DNA of 64,000 nt from Paucisalibacillus globulus DSM 18846 (GTDB taxonomy: Bacteria > Bacillota > Bacilli > Bacillales > Amphibacillaceae), in NCBI RefSeq assembly GCF_000482485.1, contig NZ_KI519435.1, positions 272,023-336,022 of the forward strand, in the 5' to 3' direction. Below the pieces are notes generated by a model. The model saw nothing but the letters and a program-made list of their open reading frames with translations. It did no database searches and was not told where the DNA came from. Both the position numbers and the translations under genes were made by a program. This document shows positions 17,763 through 26,332 of this stretch, piece after piece (the first letter of the stretch is position 1; every line of letters begins with the position of its first letter).

Positions 17763-18758
17763 TTATGTTAAAACCTTTTCCATCATTACTTCTTTAGCAA
17801 AGTGACATGCTGCCATCTGTCCACCCTCAGATACGGTTTTGAGCCCTGGCTCTTGTAAACGGCAAATTTCTTCTGCAAATGGGCACCTTGTATGAAACTT
17901 GCACCCTGCTGGCGGATTAGCCGGCGATGGCAAGTCTCCTTTTAGAATAACTCGTTCCTTTTCCTTGTGGATATTTGTTTCCGGTATTGCTGACAATAAT
18001 GCTTGTGTATATGGATGCTGTGGATTCGTATAGAGTTCATTTGACTCACCAACCTCTACAATTTTCCCTAAATACATGACAGCGACGCGATCACTAATAT
18101 GGTGTACAACACTTAAGTCATGGGCAATAAAAATGTAGGTTAGATTAAATTCATCCTGCAATTCCTCCATCAAGTTAATAACTTGGGCTTGAATAGAAAC
18201 ATCTAATGCTGAAACAGGTTCATCACAAATCACTAATTCAGGCTCTAAAGAAAGTGCTCTAGCAATTCCAATCCGTTGCCTTTGCCCTCCACTAAACTCA
18301 TGTGGGTAGCGACGTTTATGATAGGAACTTAACCCCACCACATCCAACAGATAATCAATGCGTTTTATCCTCTCTACTTTAGGCATTCCAAATATCTTCA
18401 TCGGCTCTGCCAGGGTCTGTTCAATTGTTTTACGAGGATTTAGAGACGCATACGGGTCTTGAAAAATAATTTGCATTTCCTTTCGTAATTTTCTAAGTTG
18501 CTCACCTTTGTAGTTCGTAATGTCTTCGCCTTTAAACCAAATCTCACCTTCTGTTGGTTCTAGTAGCTTTAAAGCAACCCTTCCTGCAGTTGATTTTCCA
18601 CAACCACTTTCACCAACAAGACCCAATGTTTCACCCGATTTAACCGATAGTGATATACCATCCACAGCTTTCAGCATAGGCTTATCTCTCGAAAGAATTT
18701 TTTCACTTTTTAATGGAAAATGTTTTTTTACATTTTTTAGTTCTAAAAGTGCACTCAT
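17763..18758 (-). CDS. Peptide ABC transporter ATP-binding protein, OppF/DppF/AppF type
   Basis: A 331-residue ATPase with Walker A GESGCGKST, signature SGGQRQR, Walker B LVICDEPVSALD and H-loop IFIAHDLSVV. The C-terminal oligopeptide transporter motif has PPAGCKFHTRCPFAEEIC, a cysteine cluster typical of OppD/F. Its ATG overlaps the stop of the upstream ATPase by 4 bp. Both ATPases should pair to power the importer. Confidence 0.93.
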   Translation of the reverse strand: MSALLELKNVKKHFPLKSEKILSRDKPMLKAVDGISLSVKSGETLGLVGESGCGKSTAGRVALKLLEPTEGEIWFKGEDITNYKGEQLRKLRKEMQIIFQDPYASLNPRKTIEQTLAEPMKIFGMPKVERIKRIDYLLDVVGLSSYHKRRYPHEFSGGQRQRIGIARALSLEPELVICDEPVSALDVSIQAQVINLMEELQDEFNLTYIFIAHDLSVVHHISDRVAVMYLGKIVEVGESNELYTNPQHPYTQALLSAIPETNIHKEKERVILKGDLPSPANPPAGCKFHTRCPFAEEICRLQEPGLKTVSEGGQMAACHFAKEVMMEKVLT

Positions 18759-19753
18759 GTCGTTACCGCCTTCTTAGATTGTTCGTAGAGTAAACAGCGT
18801 ACGAAGTGGTTATCATCCACCTCAGACAAAGTTGGATCATTTGTTAAACAGCTTGCCATCACATGATTACATCTTGGTGCAAAGCTACATCCTTGTGGTA
18901 ATGATCTTAAATCTGGTGGAAGTCCTTTAATCGGTTGAAGTTTTTCCTTATTCGGTGTAATCTTTGGAATGGAATTCATCAGACCAGTTGTGTATGGGTG
19001 CCTGCCATTATCAAATAGCTTTTTTGTTTGTGTAAATTCAGCTGGCTTTCCTGCATACATAACCATTACGCGATCACAAACTTCGGATACTACACCAAGG
19101 TCATGGGTAATCATGATAATTGCCATGTCTAGTTCCTTTTGCATTTTCTTAAAAAGCTCCAAGATTTGTGCCTGAATCGTTACATCAAGTGCTGTTGTTG
19201 GCTCGTCAGCAATTAATAACGATGGGTTACAGGAAAGTGCCATGGCAATCATGACACGCTGTCTCATTCCACCGCTAAATTCATGAGGATAATTTTTAAG
19301 ACGCTTTTTCGGGTCTGGAATCCCTACCATATTTAATAATTCTACTGCTCTTTGCTGCGCCTGCTTTTTAGTCACTTTCTCATGAGCAAGTATTGTTTCT
19401 ACCATTTGTTTCTCAACCGTAAATACAGGGTTTAATGAGGTCATTGGATCTTGAAAAACCATCGCAATTTCTTTACCACGAATTTGCCTCATTTGCTTTT
19501 CCGTTTTCTTCAGGAGGTTGTCTCCTTTAAAATTTATTTCACCATCCACTATTTTTCCTGGTGGAGATGGAATCAGCCCTAAAATGGACATTGCAGTAAT
19601 ACTTTTTCCAGATCCTGACTCTCCAACGATTCCTATCGTTTCCCCAGGTTTCACATCAAAACTTACGCCATCAACGGCTCGAACAACACCCGCTTTTGTA
19701 AAGAAATGCGTATGTAAGTTTTTTACCTCCAATAAAGGCTTTACAGACTTCAT
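18755..19753 (-). CDS. Peptide ABC transporter ATP-binding protein, OppD/DppD/AppD type
   Basis: The ATG at 19753 follows GGAGGAGG; a longer frame start lacks a binding site. The 332-residue ATPase has [43 protein letters not shown] and the C-terminal [14 protein letters not shown] cysteine motif. It is first of five genes. The order D-F-binding protein-B-C is that of the B. subtilis app operon, although the binding protein itself looks closer to DppA. Confidence 0.93.
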   Translation of the reverse strand: MKSVKPLLEVKNLHTHFFTKAGVVRAVDGVSFDVKPGETIGIVGESGSGKSITAMSILGLIPSPPGKIVDGEINFKGDNLLKKTEKQMRQIRGKEIAMVFQDPMTSLNPVFTVEKQMVETILAHEKVTKKQAQQRAVELLNMVGIPDPKKRLKNYPHEFSGGMRQRVMIAMALSCNPSLLIADEPTTALDVTIQAQILELFKKMQKELDMAIIMITHDLGVVSEVCDRVMVMYAGKPAEFTQTKKLFDNGRHPYTTGLMNSIPKITPNKEKLQPIKGLPPDLRSLPQGCSFAPRCNHVMASCLTNDPTLSEVDDNHFVRCLLYEQSKKAVTT

Positions 19754-19803
19754 ATATCGAACCTCCTCCGACAGCCCAACCAATTTACTGATAAATCCGA
19801 ATT

Positions 19804-19818
19804 ATGTATATTATACAT
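19804..19818. promoter_or_regulatory. Palindrome upstream of the ABC operon, candidate operator
   Basis: ATGTATA-T-TATACAT is a perfect inverted repeat 50-65 bp before the first ATPase start and overlaps a TATAAT-like -10 on the minus strand. No regulator is identified. Confidence 0.4.
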
Positions 19819-19922
19819 ATAATTTAACCCATTTATGTTTTTTCTCTTTTTTCTCAAAAAAATTAATTGGTGCCTGTCACTTCCCGAATTTTGTCAAACC
19901 TTGTCGATATCCTGATTAATAC

Positions 19923-19965
19923 AAAACGAGTTCAGCACCTTAAATATAGGTACTGAACTCGTTTT
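19923..19965. terminator. Terminator hairpin after the YvbH-like gene
   Basis: AAAACGAGTTCAG (19923-19935) pairs with CTGAACTCGTTTT (19953-19965) over 13 bp. It follows the leftward gene ending at 19997. The stretch around 19868-19885 contains GGTGCCTGTCACTTCCCG, which resembles a short repeat I recall from many Bacillaceae intergenic regions. Confidence 0.75.
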
Positions 19966-19996
19966 ATTATCTTTTATTATTTAAATTATTTTAGGA

Positions 19997-20611
19997 TTAA
20001 TTGTTAATATATTTCTCAAATACATCTCCAAAGTCCTTCTTATGGTATTGTTCACGGATGGATGTTAACCAGGAGAAGCCATATTCGGTTAGTTGTTTGT
20101 ATTGCTCCGCTAGTTGCGTATCATTTGTTCTAGAGTTATGAAGGACAGCTACAGCTTTATCAAGACTTTGCCCAGCCATTTCTTGAATAGTATTGTTTTC
20201 ATGAGTAAGTTCAGAAATGTACAGGAGAGCCTTATACAAATCATTTAGGCGATTGATTTCTTTTTTATCCACGTCGAGAGACATGCTGACATTTCCAATC
20301 TTAAACTTAATTTCAATATCAAGATCTACTCTTCCAGCTGTTTCCAGTAAAACATCTGTAATCTTATTTTGCGAATAGGAATAACGTTTTAAAACTCGTT
20401 TCGATGATACTGCATTTTCACCGTCTACATGGATCAATGCCAAATTGGTAAAACAATATTCATCAGACTTTGTTTTTATCAAAAAGTAAATCTTCTCATT
20501 ATCCTCATGTCTTACATAATCATCTGAATCTGTTTTGTCATAATCCTCAGGACCAATAATTTTACCAATATCTGATAAGCCGAGTGCATCAGAAGCAAGT
20601 TTCTTTAACAT
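19997..20611 (-). CDS. PH domain-containing protein, YvbH-like
   Basis: The ATG at 20611 follows GGAGGGATTATT. The 204-residue protein begins LKKLASDALGLSDIGKIIGP and continues DDYVRHEDNEKIYFLIKTK and YCFTNLALIHVDGENAVSSK, closely matching my memory of B. subtilis YvbH: an N-terminal bacterial PH domain (about 1-125) and a C-terminal helical oligomerisation region. The function is not established; there is no signal peptide, so it should be cytosolic. Confidence 0.8.
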   Translation of the reverse strand: MLKKLASDALGLSDIGKIIGPEDYDKTDSDDYVRHEDNEKIYFLIKTKSDEYCFTNLALIHVDGENAVSSKRVLKRYSYSQNKITDVLLETAGRVDLDIEIKFKIGNVSMSLDVDKKEINRLNDLYKALLYISELTHENNTIQEMAGQSLDKAVAVLHNSRTNDTQLAEQYKQLTEYGFSWLTSIREQYHKKDFGDVFEKYINN

Positions 20612-20725
20612 AATAATCCCTCCATACAATTATGTAACCTATTTCATAACAATGTTAACATATTATCATGTACACGATAGGGGGCTATATACCTATTTCC
20701 AACCATCACTAAATCCATGATTAAT

Positions 20726-21211
20726 TTATGCCTTCCGTACTCCAGTAAGTCTTTTCTTAGCAGAGCGTGTATCAGATGTTATTAAACGATGGTTCCTTGC
20801 TTTTGCTAACCCGTATAAAGGCATGTTTCCGTATAATGCTTCATAGTTACCACTAGGAACAGAATATGCTTCATGATAAATACCAACAGCCTCATTATCA
20901 CCTACCTTTTTATTGAACTCCCTCCAAGCAGTCAAATGCTTTTTTCCCTTAGCATATGCCAGTAAATCCTCTGTAGACCGCCAATAAGAAATCATTATTG
21001 TCGTTCTTAATCCGAAAAAACTTTCCATTGAAAGAAACCCAAGTTCTTCCTTGTGTCCATACAATTCCCGGATCATCGCTGGCATTGCTTTAAATACCGG
21101 CAACCACTTTCTAATTGCCCATCTCTTGTTAATCCTCATTCCAATTAGAAATACAACAACCCCTTCGTCATTATCTGTTGTGTAACGCCCTGGAAATATT
21201 TCCTTTCCCAT
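20726..21211 (-). CDS. DUF4188 domain protein, monooxygenase-like fold
   Basis: A 161-residue protein beginning FPGRYTTDNDEGVVVFLIGM and containing YGHKEELGFLSMESFFGLR and MISYWRSTEDLLAYAKGKKHL. This is the DUF4188 family, related to dimeric alpha/beta-barrel (antibiotic monooxygenase-like) proteins. It is 12 bp downstream of a PadR regulator gene in the same direction, so it is probably the regulator's target or partner. The substrate is unknown. Confidence 0.78.
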   Translation of the reverse strand: MGKEIFPGRYTTDNDEGVVVFLIGMRINKRWAIRKWLPVFKAMPAMIRELYGHKEELGFLSMESFFGLRTTIMISYWRSTEDLLAYAKGKKHLTAWREFNKKVGDNEAVGIYHEAYSVPSGNYEALYGNMPLYGLAKARNHRLITSDTRSAKKRLTGVRKA

Positions 21212-21223
21212 CCTTATTCCCCC

Positions 21224-21766
21224 CTATTTTAATTTAGCAATCGTATCCTCACACCATCCTATTTCCGCAGCAGTTATCCGCTTCCCATAATCTAGAGTAA
21301 AAAGCCAATATTGTGCATCTGCGCTTTCTTGTGAACACGATCGAATGGATGCTTCAATGCCTTCATATGTGCTGAATCTATTTTGCAAAATTTCCTGGTA
21401 ACTTTGTATGAATGTAACCATTAATTCATTATCCTGATGACGTCCAAAGAACAGCTTCAATAAAACCTCATTCTTATTGACGGGTATGTCTTCTAAAGGA
21501 AATTTCAACCAGTTTCTTAGTTCCTCTTCCCCTTTAGCCGTAAGAATATACTCTTTCCTATCAGGCTTTCCATCTTGAACGGAGTCTTGAACTATCGCTA
21601 ATCCATCCTCCACTAACTGTTTTAATGTAGGATAAATTTGACCATAACTTATTTTCCAAAAATGATTTAAGCTATTATCAATCTTTTGTTTTATTTGATA
21701 ACCTATTCGACACCCTGTCGTCAATATACCTAATATTGCGTATCTAGTTTGATTTATCTTCTTCAT
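21224..21766 (-). CDS. PadR family transcriptional regulator
   Basis: The ATG at 21766 follows AGGTGT. The 180-residue protein has the PadR winged helix (TRYAILGILTTGCRIGYQIKQKIDN, then ISYGQIYPTLKQLVEDGLA) and a C-terminal dimerisation domain of about 90 residues (class Vir_act_alpha_C). PadR proteins repress nearby detoxification or efflux genes. It forms an operon with the DUF4188 gene. The divergent MFS gene lies 620 bp away beyond the repeat array. Confidence 0.88.
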   Translation of the reverse strand: MKKINQTRYAILGILTTGCRIGYQIKQKIDNSLNHFWKISYGQIYPTLKQLVEDGLAIVQDSVQDGKPDRKEYILTAKGEEELRNWLKFPLEDIPVNKNEVLLKLFFGRHQDNELMVTFIQSYQEILQNRFSTYEGIEASIRSCSQESADAQYWLFTLDYGKRITAAEIGWCEDTIAKLK

Positions 21767-21785
21767 TTTTACACCTATCTTTTTG

Positions 21786-21807
21786 ATATATATCTTTATG
21801 ATATACA
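21786..21807. promoter_or_regulatory. Candidate PadR operator
   Basis: The palindrome GATATATATC (21786-21795) is followed by a second GATATAC (21801-21807), 20-40 bp upstream of the padR start. This suits autoregulation, but the site is AT-rich and the call is tentative. Confidence 0.35.
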
Positions 21808-21918
21808 ATACACCTAAATAGTGCGAAATATGCAATAATTAATTTTGTTTTTTGGCAGTTTTCTTTTTAAAATTAGACAATTTGTATAGACTGTGTGGTA
21901 ACTCAAGAAATTACCGTG

Positions 21919-22200
21919 CTATCCATCATTTTGAAGTAGATACTTAAGTGAAATGATGTATAGAACCCTGCTATACATCATTTTGATACAGATACTTGGG
22001 TGAAATGACGTATAGAACCCTGCTATACATCATTTTGAAGTAGATACTTAAGTGAAATGACGTATAGAACCCTGCTATACATCACTTTGAAATAGATACT
22101 TGGGTGAAATGATGTATAGAACCCTGCTATACATCACTTTGAAGCAGATACTTGGGTGAAATGACGTATAGAACCCTGCTATACATCATTTTGATGCAAG
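21919..22200. repeat. 52-bp tandem repeat array 1
   Basis: Five full units and part of a sixth begin at 21919, 21971, 22023, 22075, 22127 and 22179, exactly 52 bp apart. Each junction carries AAATGAYGTATAG, a 7-nt AACCCTG spacer and CTATACATCATTT, which fold into a hairpin of up to 13 bp. The linker (around GATACTTRRGTG) is also conserved. Units are about 90% alike and there are no unique spacers. The array lies between the divergent padR and MFS genes; the flanks 21836-21918 and 22201-22388 hold nothing else I recognise. Confidence 0.95.
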
Positions 22201-22388
22201 ACTAGCTTTTATCTCTAGATACCGCGCAGTTTCCATCAACCGCGAAAGTATAAGCAACAAAAATTACGAATACAATCTATTTTTTAATAACAGTAGTTAA
22301 TTCCATTTACTTTTTCACCAATTGATTGTATATTACTTAGGGACACGAAATATTTATTTGTAATATTTATAAGGACGTGTATACAACA

Positions 22389-23636
22389 ATGGCGGTATTC
22401 CTCCAAGAATGGTCTGCGCAACTGAAGACATACAATCAAAATATAAAACTAGCAATATGGGCCAACATTTTCTCCCAAATTGGGATGGGCATGTTTATGG
22501 TCATGTACAATATTTATATTCAAGAGTTGGGCCTAAGTCACGAGGTAAATGGTCAAGTTATTGCGTTAACCGCATTAGCAACAGCTATTATTCTAGTACC
22601 CGCTGGGATTATGAGTGACAAGCTCGGTAGAAAACGAGTGATGATATTCGGGGTTGTTTTAACGGGACTTATTTTGTTTTTAAGGAGTATTGTAGAGGCA
22701 CAAACACTTCTATTACTTACCGGATTTGCAACAGGTATTTTTACAGCATTCCTACAGGTCTCTTCCATTCCATGGTTAGCTGAAAACTCTAAGCCGAAGC
22801 AGCGTGTTCATTTATTTAGCTTACACTCTGCTATTATGACAGCAGCGAATGTTATCGGTAGTCTACTAGGTGGAACCTTAACAGACTTCTTCACATTATT
22901 TACCACCGAATTAAGTAGTATCCGAATCACCTTAATCATTGGTAGTATCTTTTATATTCTTGCTTTTTTCCCTACTCTTAAAATGGTAGAGAAGAAAAAG
23001 CAAAAAACCAATGAAACTGAAAAAACTCCATTCCGGGAGTTCCTAAAGATTAATAAATCAGGCTTTAAAATAATTATTCTATTTGCCGTCGCGCAATTAC
23101 TTATCGGATTTGGTAGTGGGCTTGTTATCCCGTACTTGAATTTATACTTTGCTGATCGTTTTGCTGCTTCAAACTCGATCATTGGACTAATCATTTCATT
23201 AGGTCAGGCAGCAACAGCAGTGGCCATGTTTATAGGACCGCTAGTAGTGAAAAAAGTAGGAGAGGTAAGGGCTGTAGTTTATTTACAACTTTCTTCCCTA
23301 CCATTCTTATTATTAACTGCTTATACGGAAAATCTATTGCTTGCAAGTATTGGATTCCTATTTAGACAGGCACTGATGAATGCCGGGAATCCAATCCAGG
23401 CTTCCTTAATGATGTCTAAGGTTGATGATTCAGTGAAGGGTCTTGCCAACTCCATTAACCAAATGGTGTTCCAACTTGGGTGGGCATTGATGGGGCCAGT
23501 ATCTACTTCTATCGTTATGTTGAATGGCGCATACTGGGGTTATGCACATGTTTTCACGATTACAGCAGGATTATATTTAGTAGGATCCTTGTATTTCTTA
23601 ATCGTATTCCGTTCTCTGAAATCGACAGACGAATAA
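22389..23636 (+). CDS. MFS transporter
   Basis: The ATG at 22389 is chosen over a GTG at 22377 that abuts the AAGGA binding site. About 415 residues with 12 predicted membrane helices. The MFS loop 2-3 motif is GIMSDKLGRKRVMIFG. The family suggests a drug or metabolite exporter; the substrate is unknown. It is a single gene followed by a terminator, with the repeat array in its upstream region. Confidence 0.88.
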   Translation: MAVFLQEWSAQLKTYNQNIKLAIWANIFSQIGMGMFMVMYNIYIQELGLSHEVNGQVIALTALATAIILVPAGIMSDKLGRKRVMIFGVVLTGLILFLRSIVEAQTLLLLTGFATGIFTAFLQVSSIPWLAENSKPKQRVHLFSLHSAIMTAANVIGSLLGGTLTDFFTLFTTELSSIRITLIIGSIFYILAFFPTLKMVEKKKQKTNETEKTPFREFLKINKSGFKIIILFAVAQLLIGFGSGLVIPYLNLYFADRFAASNSIIGLIISLGQAATAVAMFIGPLVVKKVGEVRAVVYLQLSSLPFLLLTAYTENLLLASIGFLFRQALMNAGNPIQASLMMSKVDDSVKGLANSINQMVFQLGWALMGPVSTSIVMLNGAYWGYAHVFTITAGLYLVGSLYFLIVFRSLKSTDE

Positions 23637-23646
23637 GAGTTTATGT

Positions 23647-23697
23647 AAAAAGGACTGTAGCACACCGTGATAAAGCGTTGTGGTACTGTCCTTTTTT
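23647..23697. terminator. Terminator between the MFS and RRNPP genes
   Basis: AAAAAGGAC near 23647-23655 pairs with GTCCTTTTTT near 23688-23697. The stem continues inward through GTA and CAC with two mismatches. It separates convergent genes. Confidence 0.75.
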
Positions 23698-23736
23698 CGC
23701 GTATAATCCCAATTAAAAAATCATATGCAGTTTTTT

Positions 23737-24639
23737 CTAGCAAATTGATGCGGATTCCTTTAGTGTTACTCTACTCTTTTTAATTATTTCTAAATCAGCT
23801 AAAGCTTTTGTTTTATACTGTGTCTTATTCTCATTAGAAAAAATATCTATAGCAATTTTCATATATAGTTCAGCTAAATCAAAGTCTCCCATTTTCTCAT
23901 AAGTTTTTGCCAAGATATGATACATTCTTCCTCGCATATAAAATAAATAGTTCATGTCTAAATAACTAATTATTTTCCCTACTATCTCAATAACACGTAG
24001 ATAATCCTTTTGATTAAATAATAGAGAAGCATAGCTGTATCCTACGCGAATTGGAAGTGTAGAATCCTCAAAAATATTATTGAATTGAATAGCCTCAAAA
24101 GCTTTAGTTAGGTAATACATAGTTTCTAATTCCTGTCCTAGTGATTTACAAATTAAAGCTAGACTATTCATCATAGAAATTTCTATTTCAAGTAAAGCAT
24201 GTTGTGGGATATGGTTTATTAAAAGATTTTTTGCATGATTAGGATCGTTATTAAGTTTATGGACAACTATAGATTCATGCCATATCAAGAATAAATCATT
24301 TTCTTTATTTACTGACTCGTTTTTATTAATTTCTTTTCTTAGTTCTTCAAGTAATAAGGATAGTTCTAAAAAACTTTTACTATATACAAGTTTCCTACAT
24401 AACTGTTTTAAGTAAAGGATCGATTTTTCACTATAATTAGTTGCTCCATCATCAAAAAGCATTGCAATTGGTATATTCATTTTTTCACACAACTTATCAA
24501 TAATAAACATACTAGGCATCGTATTTCCTTTTTCAATTCTAAATAATGTGGATTCATCGCAAATATTTTCAACTAATTCTCTTCTAGTTAAATTCCGTCG
24601 CTCTCGAAAATACCGAAGTTTTAATCCTATAGAATCCAT
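23737..24639 (-). CDS. PlcR-like RRNPP regulator (XRE HTH plus TPR)
   Basis: The ATG at 24639 follows GGAGAGTGGG; about 300 residues. An XRE helix-turn-helix (residues about 5-60: LKLRYFRERRNLTRRELVENICDESTLFRIEKGN) is followed by about 240 residues of TPR-like helices. This is the layout and length of PlcR/NprR, quorum regulators that bind a re-imported signal peptide in the TPR groove. A perfect PlcR-box sequence lies 17 bp upstream of the start, consistent with autoregulation. The likely peptide gene is not certain; candidates are the divergent small ORFs. Confidence 0.85.
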   Translation of the reverse strand: MDSIGLKLRYFRERRNLTRRELVENICDESTLFRIEKGNTMPSMFIIDKLCEKMNIPIAMLFDDGATNYSEKSILYLKQLCRKLVYSKSFLELSLLLEELRKEINKNESVNKENDLFLIWHESIVVHKLNNDPNHAKNLLINHIPQHALLEIEISMMNSLALICKSLGQELETMYYLTKAFEAIQFNNIFEDSTLPIRVGYSYASLLFNQKDYLRVIEIVGKIISYLDMNYLFYMRGRMYHILAKTYEKMGDFDLAELYMKIAIDIFSNENKTQYKTKALADLEIIKKSRVTLKESASIC

Positions 24640-24655
24640 TTTCCCACTCTCCAAG

Positions 24656-24671
24656 TATGCAAAAATGCATA
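24656..24671. promoter_or_regulatory. PlcR-box-like operator
   Basis: TATGCAAAAATGCATA fits every fixed position of the PlcR box TATGNANNNNTNCATA known from the Bacillus cereus group. It lies between the PlcR-like gene and the divergent micro-ORF at 24752. A second palindrome, ATTGTA-A-TACAAT, is at 24704-24716. Confidence 0.75.
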
Positions 24672-24751
24672 TTTAATAAATAACAAAAATAGCTAAAATT
24701 AATATTGTAATACAATTATAACAAATGAATAATTATGTAAAGGAGGTAAAT

Positions 24752-24832
24752 ATGAAAAGATTAGACATGTTTTCTATTAACTTACATGTTAACCTCTGTG
24801 CATCATGCAAGTTTATAGAAAAAGTTGTATGA
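24752..24832 (+). CDS. 26-residue micro-gene divergent from the RRNPP regulator
   Basis: AAAGGAGG (24739-24746) precedes ATG by 5 nt and opens a 26-codon frame beginning MKRLDMFSINLHVN and containing Cys16-x-x-Cys19 (LCASCKFIEKVV at the end). It has a basic start and a mildly hydrophobic middle but no standard signal peptide. Its place across from a PlcR-like regulator and behind the PlcR-box sequence makes it a candidate signal peptide or regulated effector. It might also be a leader peptide. Confidence 0.5.
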   Translation: MKRLDMFSINLHVNLCASCKFIEKVV

Positions 24833-24937
24833 AGCAAGCTTATAATTTATTAGGTAGAATTTGAGGAGAATAAAGTCTGAAATATATAATCTATATTGAC
24901 AATAAGTCTAAATAACTGCATGAGAGGATTTTTTCCT

Positions 24938-25084
24938 ATGATTCCTATTTCTAAAATTCTATTATTGGTAGCTTTTGTTGTTATACTTTTCGGACTAATT
25001 GAGAAAAAGTATAAAAATTCATTACAAAAAGTGGCTCTCTACTTATTACTATTTATTATATTGGTAGGGATGTTCTTAAAATAG
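24938..25084 (+). CDS. Small two-helix membrane protein
   Basis: The ATG at 24938, 9 nt after AGAGGA, gives 48 residues with two hydrophobic segments (ISKILLLVAFVVILFGLI and ALYLLLFIILVGMF) joined by a basic loop EKKYKNSLQK. An upstream TTG at 24896 has no binding site. The protein is unrecognised. It lies 105 bp downstream of the 26-codon ORF and may share its transcript. Confidence 0.5.
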   Translation: MIPISKILLLVAFVVILFGLIEKKYKNSLQKVALYLLLFIILVGMFLK

Positions 25085-25214
25085 TTTAAATTTCCCCAAG
25101 TAACTTACCATTTATAATATGTTAAAGTATAAGTTTGTTAGTATATTTATCAAATAAAATGTGAAAATTTTTATTTCAATCAGCCAATTAAGCTTTATCA
25201 GGACACTCTGTAAC

Positions 25215-25266
25215 AAGGGACCGTCCTCACTGTATTACTACGTATAACAGCGAGCGACTGTCCCTT
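25215..25266. terminator. Long imperfect hairpin after the DUF2089 operon
   Basis: AAGGGAC (25215-25221) pairs with GTCCCTT (25260-25266) and the stem continues through GTC, TC and CTGT with single mismatches. It sits just downstream of the leftward operon. The sequence also resembles GGGAC-type intergenic repeats I recall from other Bacillaceae. Confidence 0.55.
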
Positions 25267-25276
25267 CTATTAAATA

Positions 25277-25561
25277 CTATAATCTAATAGTAATTTCCTC
25301 ACCTTGCGAGCTTTTTAATTCTAATATGGTTGTTCCACGATGTTTTTTGGCTTCATTGATGGCAGTTTTAATTAGTGGTTTTAATAGTTTGTTATTCATA
25401 GGAGATTTACTGATTGTTGTTGATTCACTAGTATAATAGTCTCGTTCGGTGATTTTTCGCCAAATAAAGTTAGTCAGCATGATAGTGGTTGCCGTATTTA
25501 ATATAAAATAAGGTACTAATAATGTAAAATTACGGTCAGATTTCATTTTTATCTTAAGCAT
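25277..25561 (-). CDS. Small protein, third gene of the DUF2089 operon
   Basis: The ATG at 25561 is preferred over a TTG at 25570 that abuts the binding site. About 94 residues: one membrane segment (FTLLVPYFILNTATTIMLTNFIW), then a hydrophilic tail KPLIKTAINEAKKHRGTTILELKSSQGEEITIRL, which resembles a short C-terminal strand module. It starts 11 bp after the SHOCT-like gene ends. I do not recognise the family. Confidence 0.6.
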   Translation of the reverse strand: MLKIKMKSDRNFTLLVPYFILNTATTIMLTNFIWRKITERDYYTSESTTISKSPMNNKLLKPLIKTAINEAKKHRGTTILELKSSQGEEITIRL

Positions 25562-25571
25562 ATAATTCAAC

Positions 25572-25955
25572 CTACTCTATAAAAATAGCAACCTTGTCCC
25601 CATCACCTGAGGTAATATCAACAATTTGCCCATCTATTTCTTGATCAATTGCTTCTAATATCAAATCAACATCCAAATCCTTCACATACTTCTGTGATTC
25701 TGGTATATTGGCCGCAATACCGTGCCCTGCCTTCAATAATGCATGACATAATCTGACTGGCAAATTTACTTTCACATTATCATTTTCATGTGATTGAATA
25801 CGGATTTTCAATGTCTTATCAAGATAATTAGAGGATTTCACTTTTTTAGTGCTTTCTCCTTTTTCTTTTAATAAAGAAATCAATTCCGCTGCCTTATCCG
25901 CATCAATTTTTCCTTCCTCCATCATACCTAATACCTTTGCAATCTCATCCTTCAT
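25572..25955 (-). CDS. SHOCT-like domain protein
   Basis: A 127-residue protein. The N-terminal KVLGMMEEGKIDADKAAELISLLKEK is a SHOCT/YvlB-type short helical domain, as seen at the start of envelope-stress proteins. The rest (LKIRIQSHENDNVKVNLPVRLCHALLKAG and VDITSGDGDKVAIFIE) is a compact domain of unknown role. It lies between DUF2089 and a small membrane protein in one operon. Confidence 0.75.
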   Translation of the reverse strand: MKDEIAKVLGMMEEGKIDADKAAELISLLKEKGESTKKVKSSNYLDKTLKIRIQSHENDNVKVNLPVRLCHALLKAGHGIAANIPESQKYVKDLDVDLILEAIDQEIDGQIVDITSGDGDKVAIFIE

Positions 25956-25966
25956 TTTCCTTCCTC

Positions 25967-26332
25967 CTAATCTTTTAACATTTTAATTGCTTCATCAGCA
26001 GTGATTTCTCCCCGCTCGAGCATTCCTACAACTTTACGTTCATCCACGGTTGTTTTGTCATTGGAATCATGTCCGAGTGCCTGCACAATATCATTCAACT
26101 TTCCCCTTACTGTTGGATAAGATATCCCTAGTTCTTTCTCCATTTCCTTAATGTTTCCTCTGCAAACTAAGAAGGTCTCAATAAACTGAAGCTGTTCCTT
26201 TGAAAGCAGGTTGAACTTAGGTAGTTCAAATTCATTTTCAATAACTGTATTGCAGTGGTTACAGTGAAGTTTGGTAACGGTAAGAGTTTCACTACAAACT
26301 GGACAATGAGTTAGTAAAGTATGTGTCATCAT
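25967..26332 (-). CDS. DUF2089 protein, zinc ribbon plus HTH
   Basis: A 121-residue protein starting with a zinc ribbon (CPVC and CNHC, about residues 10-28), then a sigma-4-like helix-turn-helix (FIETFLVCRGNIKEMEKELGISYPTVRGKLNDIV) and a SHOCT-like tail (VGMLERGEITADEAIKMLKD). This is the DUF2089 arrangement and suggests a DNA-binding regulator of its own operon. AAGGGA lies upstream of tandem ATG codons. Confidence 0.83.
   Translation of the reverse strand: MMTHTLLTHCPVCSETLTVTKLHCNHCNTVIENEFELPKFNLLSKEQLQFIETFLVCRGNIKEMEKELGISYPTVRGKLNDIVQALGHDSNDKTTVDERKVVGMLERGEITADEAIKMLKD

Noticed and set aside
19868..19885. GGTGCCTGTCACTTCCCG as evidence of a REP-type transposon
   Set aside because: The motif looks familiar from Bacillaceae intergenic repeats, but no transposase or second copy is present here.
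21919..22200. Possible CRISPR array
   Set aside because: The 52-bp units follow each other directly with no unique spacers, and no cas gene is in the window.
24896..24937. TTG start extending the small membrane protein upstream to 24896
   Set aside because: No ribosome binding site; the bases also read as a TTGACA -35-like sequence. ATG 24938 has a good site.
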